Source of the DNA: Diplosphaera chodatii
Lineage: Eukaryota > Chlorophyta > Trebouxiophyceae > Prasiolales > Stichococcaceae
DNA length: 64,000 bases
Reading direction: 5' to 3'
Assembly: GCA_032358165.1 (NCBI GenBank)
Contig: JAALGY010000063.1
Location: 434,001-498,000, forward strand
This document shows positions 24,160 to 36,272 of this stretch, piece after piece. Position 1 is the first letter of the stretch. Each line of letters begins with the position of its first letter. Under the pieces are notes generated by a model. That model ran no database searches, was not told the origin of the DNA, and saw nothing but the letters and a program-made list of their open reading frames with translations. The translations under genes and the position numbers were made by a program.

Positions 24160-24770
24160 TGCGTCGGTTGGTGGCTTTCTTACTCTGCATGCGGAAATGT
24201 CAGTTAGAGGGTAGACACTGCAGAGTTCGCAGCAGATGTGGGCCTGGGTGCTGTCCGAGAGACTTTGAGTGTGACGACGACCTGTAGCCTTTGGCACACG
24301 GTGGTTGCAGTCTCAGAGCCACATGTCTGCGAAGTGTGCATCTTTGATTCATGTGTAAGCGGATCGTTCGTGCTTGTATCTTGGGCGCGCTTGTGAGCCT
24401 GTGTGCTTGTGAGACTCGCTGCTACAGGATTTCGCACCTAGGTCTGTGAACAACCTCTGCCCTCAAAACAGAACAAGTACAGCATACAAATCACACTGCT
24501 AGCAACAATACAACACGCACGCTATCTATATGGGACACCGCCAAGCAACAGCCTGCAGTCCCTGAAAGCTGCAGACTCTTCTGCTGTCAGGATGCCACAA
24601 GGTTCCCCTGTTTGTTTGTGCATCAACTTGCAGCAGGGCGCAACTGCTAGCTACCGAAAGCCTTGCGCAGCTACACATGGCCTAGGCAGTGGCACGACAA
24701 AGGTCATCGTCCAAGATGCCTTTGGAGGCTGCCGCTGGAGGCTGCCGTGTCGACCACTGCTGCACCGGAC
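24160..24770. other. Convergent intergenic region
   Basis: This lies between the stops of the TPR-like gene (+) and the DnaJ gene (-). It is less GC-rich than the exons, and short frames show no similarity. It probably holds both 3' untranslated regions. Confidence 0.45.
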
Positions 24771-27129
24771 TCACGTCCGTGGCAAGTCCTGCTTGATCTT
24801 CTGCTTCTGGTTGCTGTCTAACCGCCTGGGGAAGTCGATCTGCATGACCAGGACCAAGTAGCATCACGCATGATACCCAGAAAGCGGGCGGAAATGTGAG
24901 ATGCTTCAAGACATCGTCTCGTCATGTGAGCTTCCAGTGTGCGGCACAACATTGGTCCACAGCACATGGAGTGAGCACAGCTGCTGTACCTTGAACTTGA
25001 TGCGCAGATCCCCATGCTGGCCAGGGCTCTTGCTGATGGGCATGCCCTTGCCCCGCACCACCTTGACGGTGTCTGGCGTGATCACCTGGCGGTGCACCAT
25101 CGCACAATGAATCAATGCCCTTGCTGCACGTGCTACCATAAAGCGGGGTGCAACGTTTCCGTGTGGCAGGCTCGAAGCTGCGGTGCGCCAAGTTCTGAAG
25201 TGGAGCTGGAAGGAGTACGGAAAGTCGAGGTGCCAGCGGGGCTCCCACCTCGTCGACAGGCACGCTGATGGGGGAGCCCTCGAGGTGCTGCAGCTGCACT
25301 GTGGTGCCCGCCAAAGCGTCTACCAGCGGCAGCCGGTGCGTGTACACCTACAACACACCATGTCGTCCAGTGTGCTTTCAATCCAAGGATGACAGCATTG
25401 ATGCCCAAAGAGCAATGAAGAGTTCTGTCAATGGAGGAAGGCGGCATACGCTTCGCTCTGCAGGCAGAATGGCAGCAGGAGACACTGCTTTCAGCGAAAT
25501 TGCTTACAAGGTCGTTGCCATCCCGCTTGAACGTTGCGTGCGGCTTTTCGTCGATCTGGAAGACGATGTCTGCTGCCTCGCGGCCGGGGTGCTCGTCACC
25601 CTTCTCCGCAAAGGTGATCTGCAACACACAACGCCAGTTGCAAACTGCTCTAGAGGTGCACATACCACCATGCCCCAACATGAGACAGACCACGCTCAGC
25701 GGTTGAGACAGGAGCTGCACAGGCAGCACCCACCTTGGTTCCAGACTTCCAGCCCGGCTTGATGTTGATGCTGAGCACCTCGCTGACGCGCGTGGCCTTG
25801 CCGCTGGCAGCGTCGTGGATGGTGCGGCTGATCTTCATCTTGCGGGTGCTGCCCTTGTACATTTCCTCCAGCGTGGTCGGCAGCTTTGTGAGCAGCGACG
25901 GGTCCTGCAGTCACACGCTGCATCTTTGGCCACTGTGAATGACACGCAGGGGACGCGCAACATGACAGGTGTGATGCCCGCTGTCCTGTGCCATGAGTTG
26001 GTCACGATGCCGCAGTGGACCGTCTGCTGTGATGCAGCCCCGACAGAAGCTGGTCTGGTGTGTGCGCTGCGCACCTTTCGCCGGCGGCCGCCGCCCATGC
26101 CGTCCATGCCCCCCATGCCCATGCCGCCGCCCATGCCGGGGAACCCAGCGCCGCCTGTGAAGCTCCTGCCGCCACCCATGCCGCCACCACCCCCGCCCAT
26201 GCCCCCAAACAGATCCTCCATCCCGCCGCCACCCCCGCCAAACTGGCCGCCGAAAAACTGCGCCGCAACACAACCATGCACAGGTGGCAACACACTTGCG
26301 GAACGAGTGCTGGGCGTCTGCCACGACCAGTGTGATGCACCAGCACACTGCCACTCTCGTCTCCAGGTCGTACAGCATGCAGTGACGCCTCAGGTTGCAC
26401 CTCTGCAAAAATGTCGTTGGCTGACCGCGGCTGGTACCGGTAGTGGGCGCCGCCACCGCCGCCGCCGGGGAAGCCGCCAAAGCCGTTGGCATCGAACCCA
26501 CCGGCACCGGGCGGCGGCGGCCCCTGCTTCAGTCCCTCCTCACCGAACTGATCATAGATCTTCCGCTTCTCTGGGTCGGAGAGCGCCTGCGGAGGAAGGC
26601 TCACGAGCTGTCAGCCATGCCGCAGCGCAAGGTAGAGCCTGTACAGCATATCTCGCAGTCCGAATGGCACCGCAGCACAATCATGCACCAGGCACCTACA
26701 AGCGCTTTTGAGCTGGCAGCGACAGCCCACAGCGACACATGTCACTCACATCATATGCTTCTGACACGATCTTAAACTGCTCCTCTGCCTTCTGCCTGTT
26801 GTTAGGGTTCTTATCCTGCATATCGTGTCATTTTGCACGTGTGATGTGCGTGTTGGACGGCCATGCATGATGCTCATGCATACATGCATGCATGCACCGC
26901 TCCAAGTGTATGACATACATTGACGTTAACAACTCACCGGATGCCATTTCATAGCAAGCTTGCGATAAGCTGCGAATGGATCGACATATCATGTCAGCAC
27001 TTGATTGAGCACACCAAACTTCAGGCCGGGTGCCGCATGCACTGGAATGTGGCATGGCCTACCTTTCTTGAGCTCATCCTCGCTGGCGCCCTTCGACACC
27101 CCCAGTGTCGCATAGTAGTCTCTTCCCAT
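24771..27129 (-). CDS. DnaJ/HSP40 class B (DNAJB1/DNAJB13/Sis1 type) co-chaperone
   Basis: This Hsp70 co-chaperone stimulates Hsp70 ATPase. Exon 1 (27129) reads MGRDYYATLGVSKGASEDEL. Exon 2 gives AYRKLAMKWHP and exon 3 begins DKNPNNRQKAEEQFK, so the HPD motif is split by an intron. ALSDPEKRKIYDQFGEEGLK completes the J domain (about 26580). A long Gly/Phe/Met region follows, with GGMGGGG repeats at 26095-26250. No zinc-finger (CxxCxGxG) repeats are present, which makes it class B. The C-terminal substrate domains read LEEMYKGSTRKMKISR, GWKSGTKVTF, ADIVFQIDEKPHATF, LEGSPISVPVDE and VVRGKGMPISKSPGQHGDLR. The final exon ends RLDSNQKQKIKQDLPRT. No targeting signal is seen, so it is probably cytosolic. 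Confidence 0.92.
26094..26260 (-). repeat. Gly/Met-rich repeat of the DnaJ G/F region
   Basis: The minus strand encodes repeated GGMGGGGGGMGG and GMGGGMGMGGMDGMGG units. The plus strand shows a misleading Pro/Met/His open frame over the same bases. Confidence 0.7.
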
Positions 27130-27690
27130 GTCAGCTGCCTTCCGTTTAGCCGTGATGGAAGATCGTGTTCAGCGCTGCAACTCAGCGCTGGTGTTCAGCT
27201 CATCAAGTCGATGGCTGTAAATCCTTTGTTCGGCACTCAAACAGAAGTATTGGAACGTAAAGCAGGATCTGATCGATTACATTCCACAGCCGGCTTTTGC
27301 TCATGTATGTGTCCACTGCTCCGAATTGCGTGCTCGGAATTGGCGAGTCGAGAAGGTGCGATGTCAAGTTCACACGGTTCAGTACTGCCGACCGTAATCC
27401 TACCCTCGTGTCACCCGAGCCTTGTCTAGGGTTTAGAGCGGTGATTGAGAATTTCCAATTGTCAGTTGGTCACCATGGTGCCTCTCTTTGAGTCTTTGTG
27501 TGCTTGGTCTGCGCAACCTTTTAGTAACAGTGATTAGTTTTGGAGCTGGTTACACAGCAGCGGTGTGTCGCAAGCGTGTCAGCGCTCCCACTCCTCCAAC
27601 AGCGCCGAGTTGCCACAGATCGCCACAAGTTGACTGTATCAACGTTTGAGGGACTGTAGGTCCGTCTCGACAACACGCAGCGCTTGATAG
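27130..27690. promoter_or_regulatory. Divergent promoter region (DnaJ / Rieske protein)
   Basis: This 561 bp gap separates two start codons on opposite strands and so must hold both promoters. It is noticeably AT-richer than the flanking exons. I could not identify a convincing heat-shock element array by eye. Confidence 0.45.
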
Positions 27691-29032
27691 ATGCATCCGA
27701 CGAGACCAGTACGAGTTGTAAGGAGCTCCGAGCTGGCAGAGGGCCAGCGCGTGCTCAAGGTACACTGCACTGGATTGGCACAGGGCTCCAGACATGCGTT
27801 AGTCACGAGCATGTACCTTGTACCGGTCGGTTGCGCCGTGCTCGGCGCTTGTGCATCACTAGCACCACGTACCAAGCGTGCATGTGCCCTGCAGGAGGTG
27901 CTCGGTCGCTCAGTGACGCTGCTGCGCCATGGCGGAAAGGTGTACTGCGTTGACACGCTCTGCAGCCACATGGGCGGTCCACTGGGGCAGAGCGGGGACA
28001 TAGAGGACACGCCGGACGGCAGCGCCTGCATCAGATGCCCCTGGCACAGCTTCAGGGTGTGTGGCGGTGTTGCTGTTCGGCATCCGCACTACGCTGACAC
28101 ATCACGCTGAAGATGGTGATCTGTCGCTCAGCATGCTCCTGCCGTCATGCAGTTTGACCTGACCAGCGGCTGCCGCCTGGAGAAGGGCCTAGGCCCTGGC
28201 GAGGTGCTGCGCAGCGAGCCGCAGCAGCGTGTGCATCCTGTGTACAGCGATGGCGACTGGATCTGGTGCGCTACTGAGATGTGCGCAGGCCTGCTCCGCC
28301 TGCATGCGGAGTCATCACATCTTTCCTGCACCACGGTGAACAGCAGTCAGATGATCCCCAGCCGTGAACATGCAGGGTGCACTTGAAGCTGTTCGGCAGC
28401 ATGCCCAGCGATGCATACAACGAGTGCCTGCCGAGCAGTGCGGACACTGGCCTGCCCGCTAAGCAGCACGCGCCGCCACAGCAGCAGGGCTTCGGGCTGG
28501 GCCTGGACGAGTTTGATGACCTGCCCAGCAGCCAGGAGTCGAGCGCCACAGCGGCTTCATCACCGCCGCAGCCGCTGACGCCATACAGCGGCGTGGATCG
28601 CAAGCCGCTGCCGCCCTCGCCCGTCAAAATGGCGACGTTCCGGCAGGCAGCCACCGCGCAGGTTCGTGTGCTTTACAATGGCTGCTTGCTGCACGTCGTG
28701 TATCCGTCATTGTAGCTGCCGCTGCATCTGCTTGTGCAGTTCCATATGTAGCGCAGTGGGTTGGGGCAGTATCTGGGATCAGAGGGTATCTATGAGCCTG
28801 GCTTCACTGCTGTTTTATACAGATCAGCTTTCCAGGGCGAAAGACCAGCGCAGCTGCCTTGCGGCGTGCCAAGGCGACACAGGCGGTGCAATCTCGCACA
28901 TATATGCCACCGCAGTTTGCTCACGAATCATCTCAGCTAAGGCAGCCACGACAGGCAACTGTGATCGATTTGTTCGGCCGGCATGCAGCCCAGCAGACAG
29001 TCGTCGACCTAGATGACATGGACATGTCCTAG
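27691..29032 (+). CDS. Rieske [2Fe-2S] domain protein
   Basis: Five or so exons encode a soluble Rieske protein. Exon 1 reads MHPTRPVRVVRSSELAEGQR. Exon 2 carries the cluster site: CSHMGGPLGQ, then CIRCPWHSF (about 27961-28055), which supplies the CxH and CxxH ligands. Exon 3 continues FDLTSGCRLEKGLG with SEPQQRVHPVY, as in the standalone Rieske (RFESD-like) family. The C-terminal half is a low-complexity Ser/Pro/Gln tail with no second catalytic domain. It ends with an acidic VVDLDDMDMS. There is no transmembrane helix and no obvious transit peptide. Role and electron partners are unknown; ring-hydroxylating oxygenase activity is unlikely without the catalytic domain. Confidence 0.82.
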
Positions 29033-29358
29033 CATCTGTATCGGGGTCAACACTATACGTTGAGGGATTGGACCATACATGTGTGCTTTGCTGGTGTGTG
29101 GGGCACTGATCCACGGTCTGCTGGATGTCTGTCAGCCTGCACACTTGCATGTTGCGCAACCTGGAGCTGTGCAAGATCGCACATTTGGCTGTTGTAAGAA
29201 TCTTACAGCACGTGGCGCTGGCGCTGCAACCGACCAGTGAGCAGGCACAACACCATTCAAAACGAGTGGCCTGTTCAGCAGGTGCAGCTGGCCTGCGAGG
29301 GCTGCTGAGGGCGTCAAGCCAGCTGGCTCGAGGCATGTCAGGTGGGGCATCAGCGGCT
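29033..29358. other. Convergent intergenic region
   Basis: This 326 bp gap lies between the stops of the Rieske gene (+) and uL3 (-). Nothing beyond presumed 3' untranslated sequence is seen. Confidence 0.45.
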
Positions 29359-32079
29359 TCAAGCCTTGACGCGGCCCATGATCTTGGCCTTCTCCTCGGA
29401 TGTCTGGAAGCGACCATGGCCGAACTTCGACGCTGTGTCGATGAACTTCAGCCTGCACCAAGACCACGATGCATGCTCGGCAACAAGGACCTGCCACCCT
29501 TGCCAACCTTGTACAGGCGAAACTGGCCATGGCATGAGCTGATGCTCTGCTGCGGGTTTTCCCGGGTTGCTTGCGGGTTGCTTGCATGGGACAAAACGCA
29601 CTTGATCTCCTCAAGCGCATTGCGCGAGGTCTGCGGGAAGATGGAGCGGCGCAGGGTGATGACCCGCTTCTTGCTGCCCGGCACTGCGCCCTGCATGACG
29701 ACAGACATGAAGGGTCAGGACCACAGCTGAAGAATTTTCACATGCCGTGCTGCAGTACACTCACCACATGCACCCGGAAACACCGGAGCAAAGCCCGCTA
29801 TGCGCACAAATGGCACAAGCCAGCTAGGTGCTTGGGCCAGTGTTCGGAGCCAACAGCCACAAGCACCTTGATCATGACATAGTCCTCGTCGACGGTGCCG
29901 TAGTGCGGGAAGCCGCCCATCGGCGTGATGTCCTTCTTGGTGACATCGAACTCGGTGGTGGCCAGGTGCGAGTCCTCGCCCTTCTTGCCGATCTTGTACA
30001 CCTTCTTGTTCATCTCCGTGCGGTGGTGGAAGCCGTGCTGCCCGCCCCGCGCCACTGTCCACGACACACGCGCCGGGTGCCACGCACCAATGCACGCCAC
30101 CTGCCGGACAGAGGGCGACACACGTGTGCATGCAGTGCCCTCGCTTGACGCTGCTGGGTGCGCTTGGCTGCACTCCTGCAGTCTCCTACACAGCAGGCAT
30201 GCCTGCATGCAGCTGCGCTGGCAGGTGGGCTCCCCACCTTGCGCAGCCCGCGGTGGGTCTTGCGGGGGAGGCGGGTGACGCCCCAGCGGGTGACGACGCC
30301 CTCCGTGCCGCGGCCCCGCGTCACCGCGATCGTGTCGATCATCTCGTTGGTGGAGAACACCGACTCGATGGGCACCGCCTTCTCGAACAGGGCATACGCG
30401 AAGTCCACCTTCTCCGCGATGCTGCCGCCGTTGATCTGTTTCAGCACGCAGCACGCCATCAGCATCATGGATGGCAGGCATGGCCGCCAGGCAGATGTGA
30501 GGCAGATGTTTGAGAGGCAAACGTAGGACTCGTGTAGGAAGGTTCAGTGTTGCAACAGGCACTCTCGGGTGGGGTGAAGCAGGCGCGGCGGCTGACCTGG
30601 ACCTCCAGCATGTGGGCCTTCTTCTGGCCCCAGTTGGACACCTTCTTGATCTGGGTGTGCACCAGCACGCGGATGACCTTGCACTGCGCCTTCAGCTCCT
30701 CCAGCTCCGCCTCGATCGACTGCAGGACGGGGGCAACGCGGGTTGACAAGGCGAAGTGCGCATGGCAGTGCATGCACCGCACAGCTGCCGTGTGGTGGTT
30801 GCAACACCCAAACGAGACCGTGCACCACGGACACCAGCCGCAGGAAGCTGCAGGCTTCCCAAGATGCATGTGTTCAGCTTGGCAGTCCTGCGGCCCTGCA
30901 CTGGTTGACGCACCTTGCCATCGGCGTACTTCTTGGCGTACTTGCTGAAGGCCTTCTTCTTCGTCTTGAAGTAGTTCTTGTAGAACCGCCGCTTGACCTC
31001 ATCGCCCAGGTGCTCTGCACACATTCAGCATTGTTGAGTGATGGCATGCCCCCCGCACAAGCGGCACTCGGGGCATAGTGCAGGAGCACGGGGCTTGCTC
31101 CAGCATGAGCTGGCATTGAGCAAAGCTCCCACCTGCCCACACGGTGTTCAGGGTGCGCAGGCCGCGGGGTGTCTGCACATAGCCCACCACGCCGACCACA
31201 ATCATGGGCGGTGTCTCGATGATGGTCACCTGTGCAAAAAGAATTGTGTGAATTTTTGTGTATTGTTGACTTTTATTTTAAAGAAAGGGGGAACAGCTCT
31301 GTATCAGCTGCAGCCGTGAAGCAGCAGGCCTAGCAGCATGAGGCAGCACTTCTGCAGGTGTAGCGGAAGGTGGCTTGCGCAATCTGGGGTTTCTGCTGCA
31401 AGGCGCTCCCAGCACAGTCATGTAATTGGACTCACCGCCTCTGCTGTCTCCTTCCTGTGGACCTTGGACCCGGGCTTCTCCACCTCGCGCACGATGTGGG
31501 TCATGCCCGCCTTGTAGCCCATGAAGGCCGTCAGGTGCGGCGGCTTGGACGGGTCATCCCGCGGGAAGGACTTGGGCTTGCCCTTGCCCCGGCGGCAGCG
31601 CTTCTTGGGCAGGAAGCCCAGCGAGCCGTGCCGCGGGTCTGCACACAAGACATGCATGTGTTCAGTGTTGCACGCATGTCGTTGAAGCGTTGCTGCTCAA
31701 GCCTGCCTGCTCACGCATCTGCGGCAGCCGCAGAAATGGCCAGCTGGTGGCGCTACAGCACCACAGCTGCACATCGTTGTGTCTGCAGCAAATTAACACC
31801 CTCTTGCTGCTTGCATGTATCGTATGTGCCCTTCTGCACGCCGACACAGCGCAGCTACACTGCTCGAGTCGGCAATCCACGCAGCAGGTCTGGGGTCAAG
31901 CTGAGTTGCAACAGGCTGCCCGGCCGTTCTACTCTTCGCGCCAACAGGCAAACGGCTTCAAGCTGGACGGCCAGCAGATCAGCTGCGGTTCCATCCAACT
32001 AGTGGGCAGCAGCAGCAGATGGCAGGTTCGGCTATGAACAGTGCCACTGCCACTCACGCTCAAACTTGCGGTGGGACAT
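29359..32079 (-). CDS. RPL3: Cytosolic ribosomal protein uL3 (RPL3)
   Basis: This is a core protein of the 60S subunit near the peptidyl transferase centre. Exon 1 is tiny, encoding MSHRKFE at 32079. An intron of about 0.4 kb follows, then [20 protein letters not shown] and [16 protein letters not shown] (about 31640-31480). Later exons read [60 protein letters not shown] and [15 protein letters not shown]. The conserved central stretch [20 protein letters not shown] includes the histidine modified in other eukaryotes. The last exon ends [18 protein letters not shown] before RVKA and the stop. All expected regions are present in order, so the gene looks intact. Confidence 0.96.
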
Positions 32080-32116
32080 CTTGACGACCCGTGCCCCCGC
32101 CTGCGCCCGCAGCGTT

Positions 32117-32305
32117 CTAAGAGAACGTCCCCAAGCGCTGCTCCTGCGCTTTGGCCGCCTTGCCCAGGGCCGTAATGAGCGCGAAACGCTTTCTGCTTCC
32201 TCTGTGCGTCCTGCATCTCTCAAACAATGAGAACATGCCCTGTTTGCTGGTGCCCTCAGGCTGGCACTTCTGCCGCACTTCCGCCCAGTAATCTTCATCC
32301 GCCAT
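32117..32305 (-). CDS. Short upstream ORF in the uL3 5' region, 62 codons, unknown
   Basis: An uninterrupted frame reads MADEDYWAEVRQKCQPEGTS, continues with KQGMFSLFERC and RFALITALGKAAKAQEQRLG, and stops 37 bp before the uL3 start on the same strand. Its composition is protein-like, charged and soluble, with no low-complexity bias. I do not recognise a family. It could be a separate small gene, a 5' exon, or an upstream ORF in the uL3 leader. The frame opens further upstream to an ATG at 32368. Confidence 0.35.
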   Translation of the reverse strand: MADEDYWAEVRQKCQPEGTSKQGMFSLFERCRTHRGSRKRFALITALGKAAKAQEQRLGTFS

Positions 32306-32451
32306 TGTGCATGTAGTTGCGTGCTGTGGGGCTGCCGTGACCTTGAAGAAACTGGTGTTCGCTTTCACACCCCTAAGCTACATCCAGCCCTAACATCTCT
32401 CCTTGATCAGCACCACGCGTGGCAGGTCGGCTGTCAAGCTCAATTAGAGGT

Positions 32452-32796
32452 ATGGCACAAGTCAGTGTTGCTCAGGACGGTATACAAAAGCTGCTGGCAG
32501 CTGAGCAGGAAGCACAGCAGATCATTGCGAAGGCGCGGAAAGCCAAGAGCGAGCGGCTGAAGCAGGCAAAGGCAGAGGCAGACAAGGAGATTCAGGCGTA
32601 CAAGCAGGACAAGGAGAACGCCTTTCAGCAGAAAGTGTCAGCGAACTCATCAAACGCGGGCGACACCACTAAACGGCTTGCGGACGAGTCCTCGAAGCAG
32701 GAGGAGGACATTAAGAAGGCCGTGGAGCAGAATAAGCAGAAGGTGCTCGACACCATCCTGGGATACGTGACCAGTGTCAAGTTCCAGACTGAATGA
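32452..32796 (+). CDS. V-type ATPase subunit G, single exon
   Basis: This 114-residue protein is the peripheral stalk subunit G of the V1 sector. It reads MAQVSVAQDGIQKLLAAEQE, then the family hallmark AQQIIAKARKAKSERLKQAK, and is predicted to be one long helix. The C-terminus ends ILGYVTSVKFQTE. Length fits the family (about 110-120). An in-frame ATG 33 bases upstream exists, but MAQ.. is the usual start. The gene appears intronless. It is divergent from uL3, with 372 bp between the two starts. Confidence 0.93.
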   Translation: MAQVSVAQDGIQKLLAAEQEAQQIIAKARKAKSERLKQAKAEADKEIQAYKQDKENAFQQKVSANSSNAGDTTKRLADESSKQEEDIKKAVEQNKQKVLDTILGYVTSVKFQTE

Positions 32797-33235
32797 GATA
32801 GCAGGCAGCTGGGGACATATCAACACGGGTACCATCAATGGGCCCGCTCGCCTGCCCATCGCCTGATTGTTCCTGAGCTGGTGCCACCACAGCACTAGGA
32901 TACTGGCTGTGTACTCAATAGCAGAGCAGTGAAGGTCCCAAAACAAGATCAGAAATTTCAAGGCTATCACATACGAGTTGTACCGAGCAGTGACCGATGG
33001 ATGGCTGGAGCACTGTACGGTAACATAGTACGGGTACCAACGCTGGCTGCGACCATCAGCAACTTTGTTTACATCTATCAGGAAGCACAGCCGGGAGCTT
33101 GCATACGACCGTTTCTCAGTATTGCCTTGGTTGGAAAGGGGTAGTTTGTCCTTCCAACATGTAGGGAGATTGAATGAGGCTGAATCAACGCTGCACCGTG
33201 TAGCACATGAACTACATGCGCATTGGCCAGTAGTT
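32797..33235. other. Intergenic region between same-strand genes
   Basis: This holds the V-ATPase G 3' region and the promoter of the SPP-like gene. Only short open frames without similarity are seen. Confidence 0.45.
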
Positions 33236-36200
33236 ATGAAGTTCGAGGTCCTATTGACAGTGTTGTGCTGCTTAGCAGCCTGTTCCAGCACACAAGCAGC
33301 AAAACCAGATGACTGTGCTGGGGCGCCGGTGAGCTTGTGCTGCCAATTTGGGCATGCCCCCATGGCTCGCTGCTGCAGGGGTTGTACCCGCTGTCCTAGT
33401 GCGCATTATACGGCTGATGCGAAAGGCTTGCCTCCACGGTCATACCGTTGTTGTGTGTGCAGGTGGTACTACGCGCCAATGCCACCGGGGGCGGTGTTCA
33501 GACATTTTATGGTCTGCCAGGGCTATTTGGCGCGCCTTTGCCGCGGACGCCAAACGTCACGTTGCAGCTTGTCGTGGCGCAGCCCGAGACCGCCTGCGGG
33601 TCAGCAATGGCGCTCACACAGCATGGGCCGCACACCGCGCTGCTGGCGAGGCGGGGCAACTGCTCCTTTGCAGACAAGGCGGCACATGCGCAGGCAGCTG
33701 GAGCAGCATTGCTCATTGTCTTCGATGTGCAGCCAGGTGCGCCGCTGTCTGTGCGCCAGCCTTACAGCAGGAGCGGCATTTGTCCCCACCGAAGCATCCA
33801 GAATGCAAGGCTGACGCCCCGTGCCCCATTGCCTCCGCAGGCTGCTTCCTGATGAGCAAGGACAACACGACAAGGGGGTCACAGCGGGTGCAGGCAGTCA
33901 GTGTGTCGCAGGCGGCAGGTGCTTCGCTGCAGCACATGGCGCGGCAGCACGGGGCAGTGACAGCGTTTTACCCGGTCAGTCTGTGGCCAAATCGGAGTGT
34001 GGTCTTGAACGCTGTGCTGCAAGCGTTGTAGGGTGGCAGCAACTGGATGTGTAACATGTAACTGCGCCCATTGCACTTCTGGATTGTGTGCGCCCCTGTG
34101 ACAGGTGTACTCTCCGCTGGACTGGAGTCAGGCGCTGCTGCTGGTGATGGCGGTGTGCACGGTGGTGGGCGGCTCGCTTTGGGCAGCAGCGGACGAGCAG
34201 CCAGCGACTGATAAGCAGCGGAAGGCGCCAGAAGCCAGCGATGACGCCAGTCTGGCAGGGAGTTGCAGCGAGGCTCTGGCGCCCGCGGCGCTCTGTCAGG
34301 TAGTCGCTTGCCATACACGTGCACACTGAGGCAATGCTGCAGTGTAGCAAGCAAACAGCTAAGCCTAGCAGCAACGAGTACCTCTCGGAGTATAGATGCA
34401 TATATCACACACAGTGTAGCGCCAATGCAGCAGGACAGCATCTCGCCACGGCTGCGGCGCAGCACATCAGAGGAGCGGGCCAGCAGCGGCGCTGTCGCGT
34501 CCCCAGCACCGCCACCCGCCAGCCAGCCGGAGGCAGCACACCCACTTGCCAGCAAAGCAGCTGCAGATGTGGATGTGATGTATGTCACGGCGGGGGGAGC
34601 GGTCGCCTACCTGTTCATTGCCAGCCTCGTGCTGGTGGCGCTGTACTTCCTGCTGGACTACATCAACGCCCTGATCGTGAGAGGTCCTTGGAAGCTTTCT
34701 TCCCTGAGCTGCAATGACATGCTTGCACAGCTGCAGTCACACAAAGCTAAGCTAGCTCCACAGTACATCCAGCCTTCCACCTGCAGGTGGCGCTGTTCTG
34801 CGTCGGCGCACAGTCAGCGATCATTGCAGTGCTGCGGCTCGGACTGTCGGCCGTGGCGCCCCGGGCGGCGCAGCACGCCGTGCTGCTGCCATGGCGCGGG
34901 GGGCAGCACGTTGCAGCACCCACCTGCGTGCTCGTGTTCCTGCCCATCAGCATTGGGCTGGCCGTCCTGTGGGCCCTGCATCGGGACTCACCCTGGGCCT
35001 GGGTGTACCAGGTGCCCAGACCTGCCAATCTTGGCTTCTGCAATGATGGCGCTGCAGACCTGACGAAGGCCACCCTGTCATGGTCTGAGAGCAGTGACCA
35101 CTTTCACGTGCAGGACATGATGGGAGTGTGCCTGGTGCTGTCATGCCTGCGGGGCATCCGAGTGAACAGCTTGAAGGTATCTTGGCAGGCCGCACTGTGA
35201 AGATCTAGTGCAGGAACTCCGTAATGGTGGACCATCAGGTCGTGCTATTGTCATCAGGGCTCGTCAGCAAGTGCTCAGCGCCATGCCTGACGGTGCAGGT
35301 AGCCACCATATTGCTTGGCAGCATGCTTTGCTACGATGTGTTCTGGGTCTTCATCCAGCCGCGACTTTCACACTCATCGTCAGTGATGGTCGAGGTGTGC
35401 CCCTGGTTCTCGTGTGCACCGTTCTCTTGGTTGTAGGTCTGTCGCAAGGACTGGCATGTGCTTTGCAGCACGGCAGCGGCGGCTTCACCTGATCCTCCTG
35501 CTGTAACTGTCATGCAGGTGGCCACAGGCGGCGCCCTGCAGCAGCCGCTGCCCATAGTCCTGCTGGTGCCTGCACTGTCCCACTTCAGGGCAAAGGTGAG
35601 AGCCCTTGCAGGGGCGCTTGCCAGCGATGCTGCTGACAAGCCCTGGTCGCCATTCGATGCCTTGAAAACTTCAACGTGAGGGCATGCTGGACCTCCAGTC
35701 GAGTCGCATGGATACACCACATCTTTCCTGCAGGGCTACGCTGTCCTGGGGCTGGGCGATGTGGCACTGCCGGGTGTGCTGGCGGCCATGTGCCGCTGCT
35801 TTGACACATCACCCGGCCGGGGCAGGCGGCCTCTGTGGCGCGGCCACTTCCCACTGGCCGTGGGAGCCTATGCGGCGGGCCTGCTGCTGACATACACAGC
35901 GCTGATGCTGTCGTGGTTTGGCGACCAGGGCCAGGTGAGGGTTGCGTATGGTGGCAGGCATGCACTGCTTTCATGTGTTTCCAGCATACCCTAGCTTGCA
36001 GATCGCTCTCGTACATCACTGCAGTGTCCACCATGCACTGCTGAAAGCCTGATGCCGCGTGACGAACCACATGTCAACTGCTGTGGTGTGCTGTGCAGCC
36101 GGCGCTGCTATGGATCGTGCCTTGCATGCTTGCCACAGTGGCGGCGTCAGCCTGGTCTCGTGGTGAGCTGGCTCTGCTGTGGCGTGGGTGGGAGGGTGCA

Positions 36201-36272
36201 CATGCAGCGCCAAGCGGTGGGGAAGCTGAGCGCCTGCTGAACGCAAGCCCAGACGCTGCAGCACGAGTATGA
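33236..36272 (+). CDS. Signal peptide peptidase-like (SPPL) intramembrane aspartyl protease
   Basis: This is a GxGD protease that cuts transmembrane helices of type II membrane proteins. Exon 1 encodes a signal peptide (MKFEVLLTVLCCLAACSSTQ). A lumenal PA domain follows, with LLARRGNCSFADKAAHAQAA near 33640-33700. A transmembrane helix lies near 34130 (WSQALLLVMAVCTVVGGSLW), then a cytosolic loop rich in Ser/Ala/Pro, then the multi-spanning core. Catalytic motifs are present in order: CYDVFWVF at about 35325-35350, GLGDVALPG at 35751-35778, and a QPALL motif near 36100 spliced after GDQGQ. The PA domain plus nine-helix layout fits the SPPL2/plant SPPL3-5 type rather than ER SPP. It ends SPDAAARV. 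Endosome or vacuole location is inferred from the family. Confidence 0.9.

Noticed and set aside
25815..26711. Plus-strand 298-codon frame rich in Pro/Met
   Set aside because: It covers the Gly/Met-rich region of the minus-strand DnaJ gene, whose J domain and C-terminal domains are unambiguous.
26871..26900. CATGCATG word repeat as a regulatory element
   Set aside because: It lies in a DnaJ intron; TGCATG words are common in introns throughout this window, so nothing specific can be claimed.
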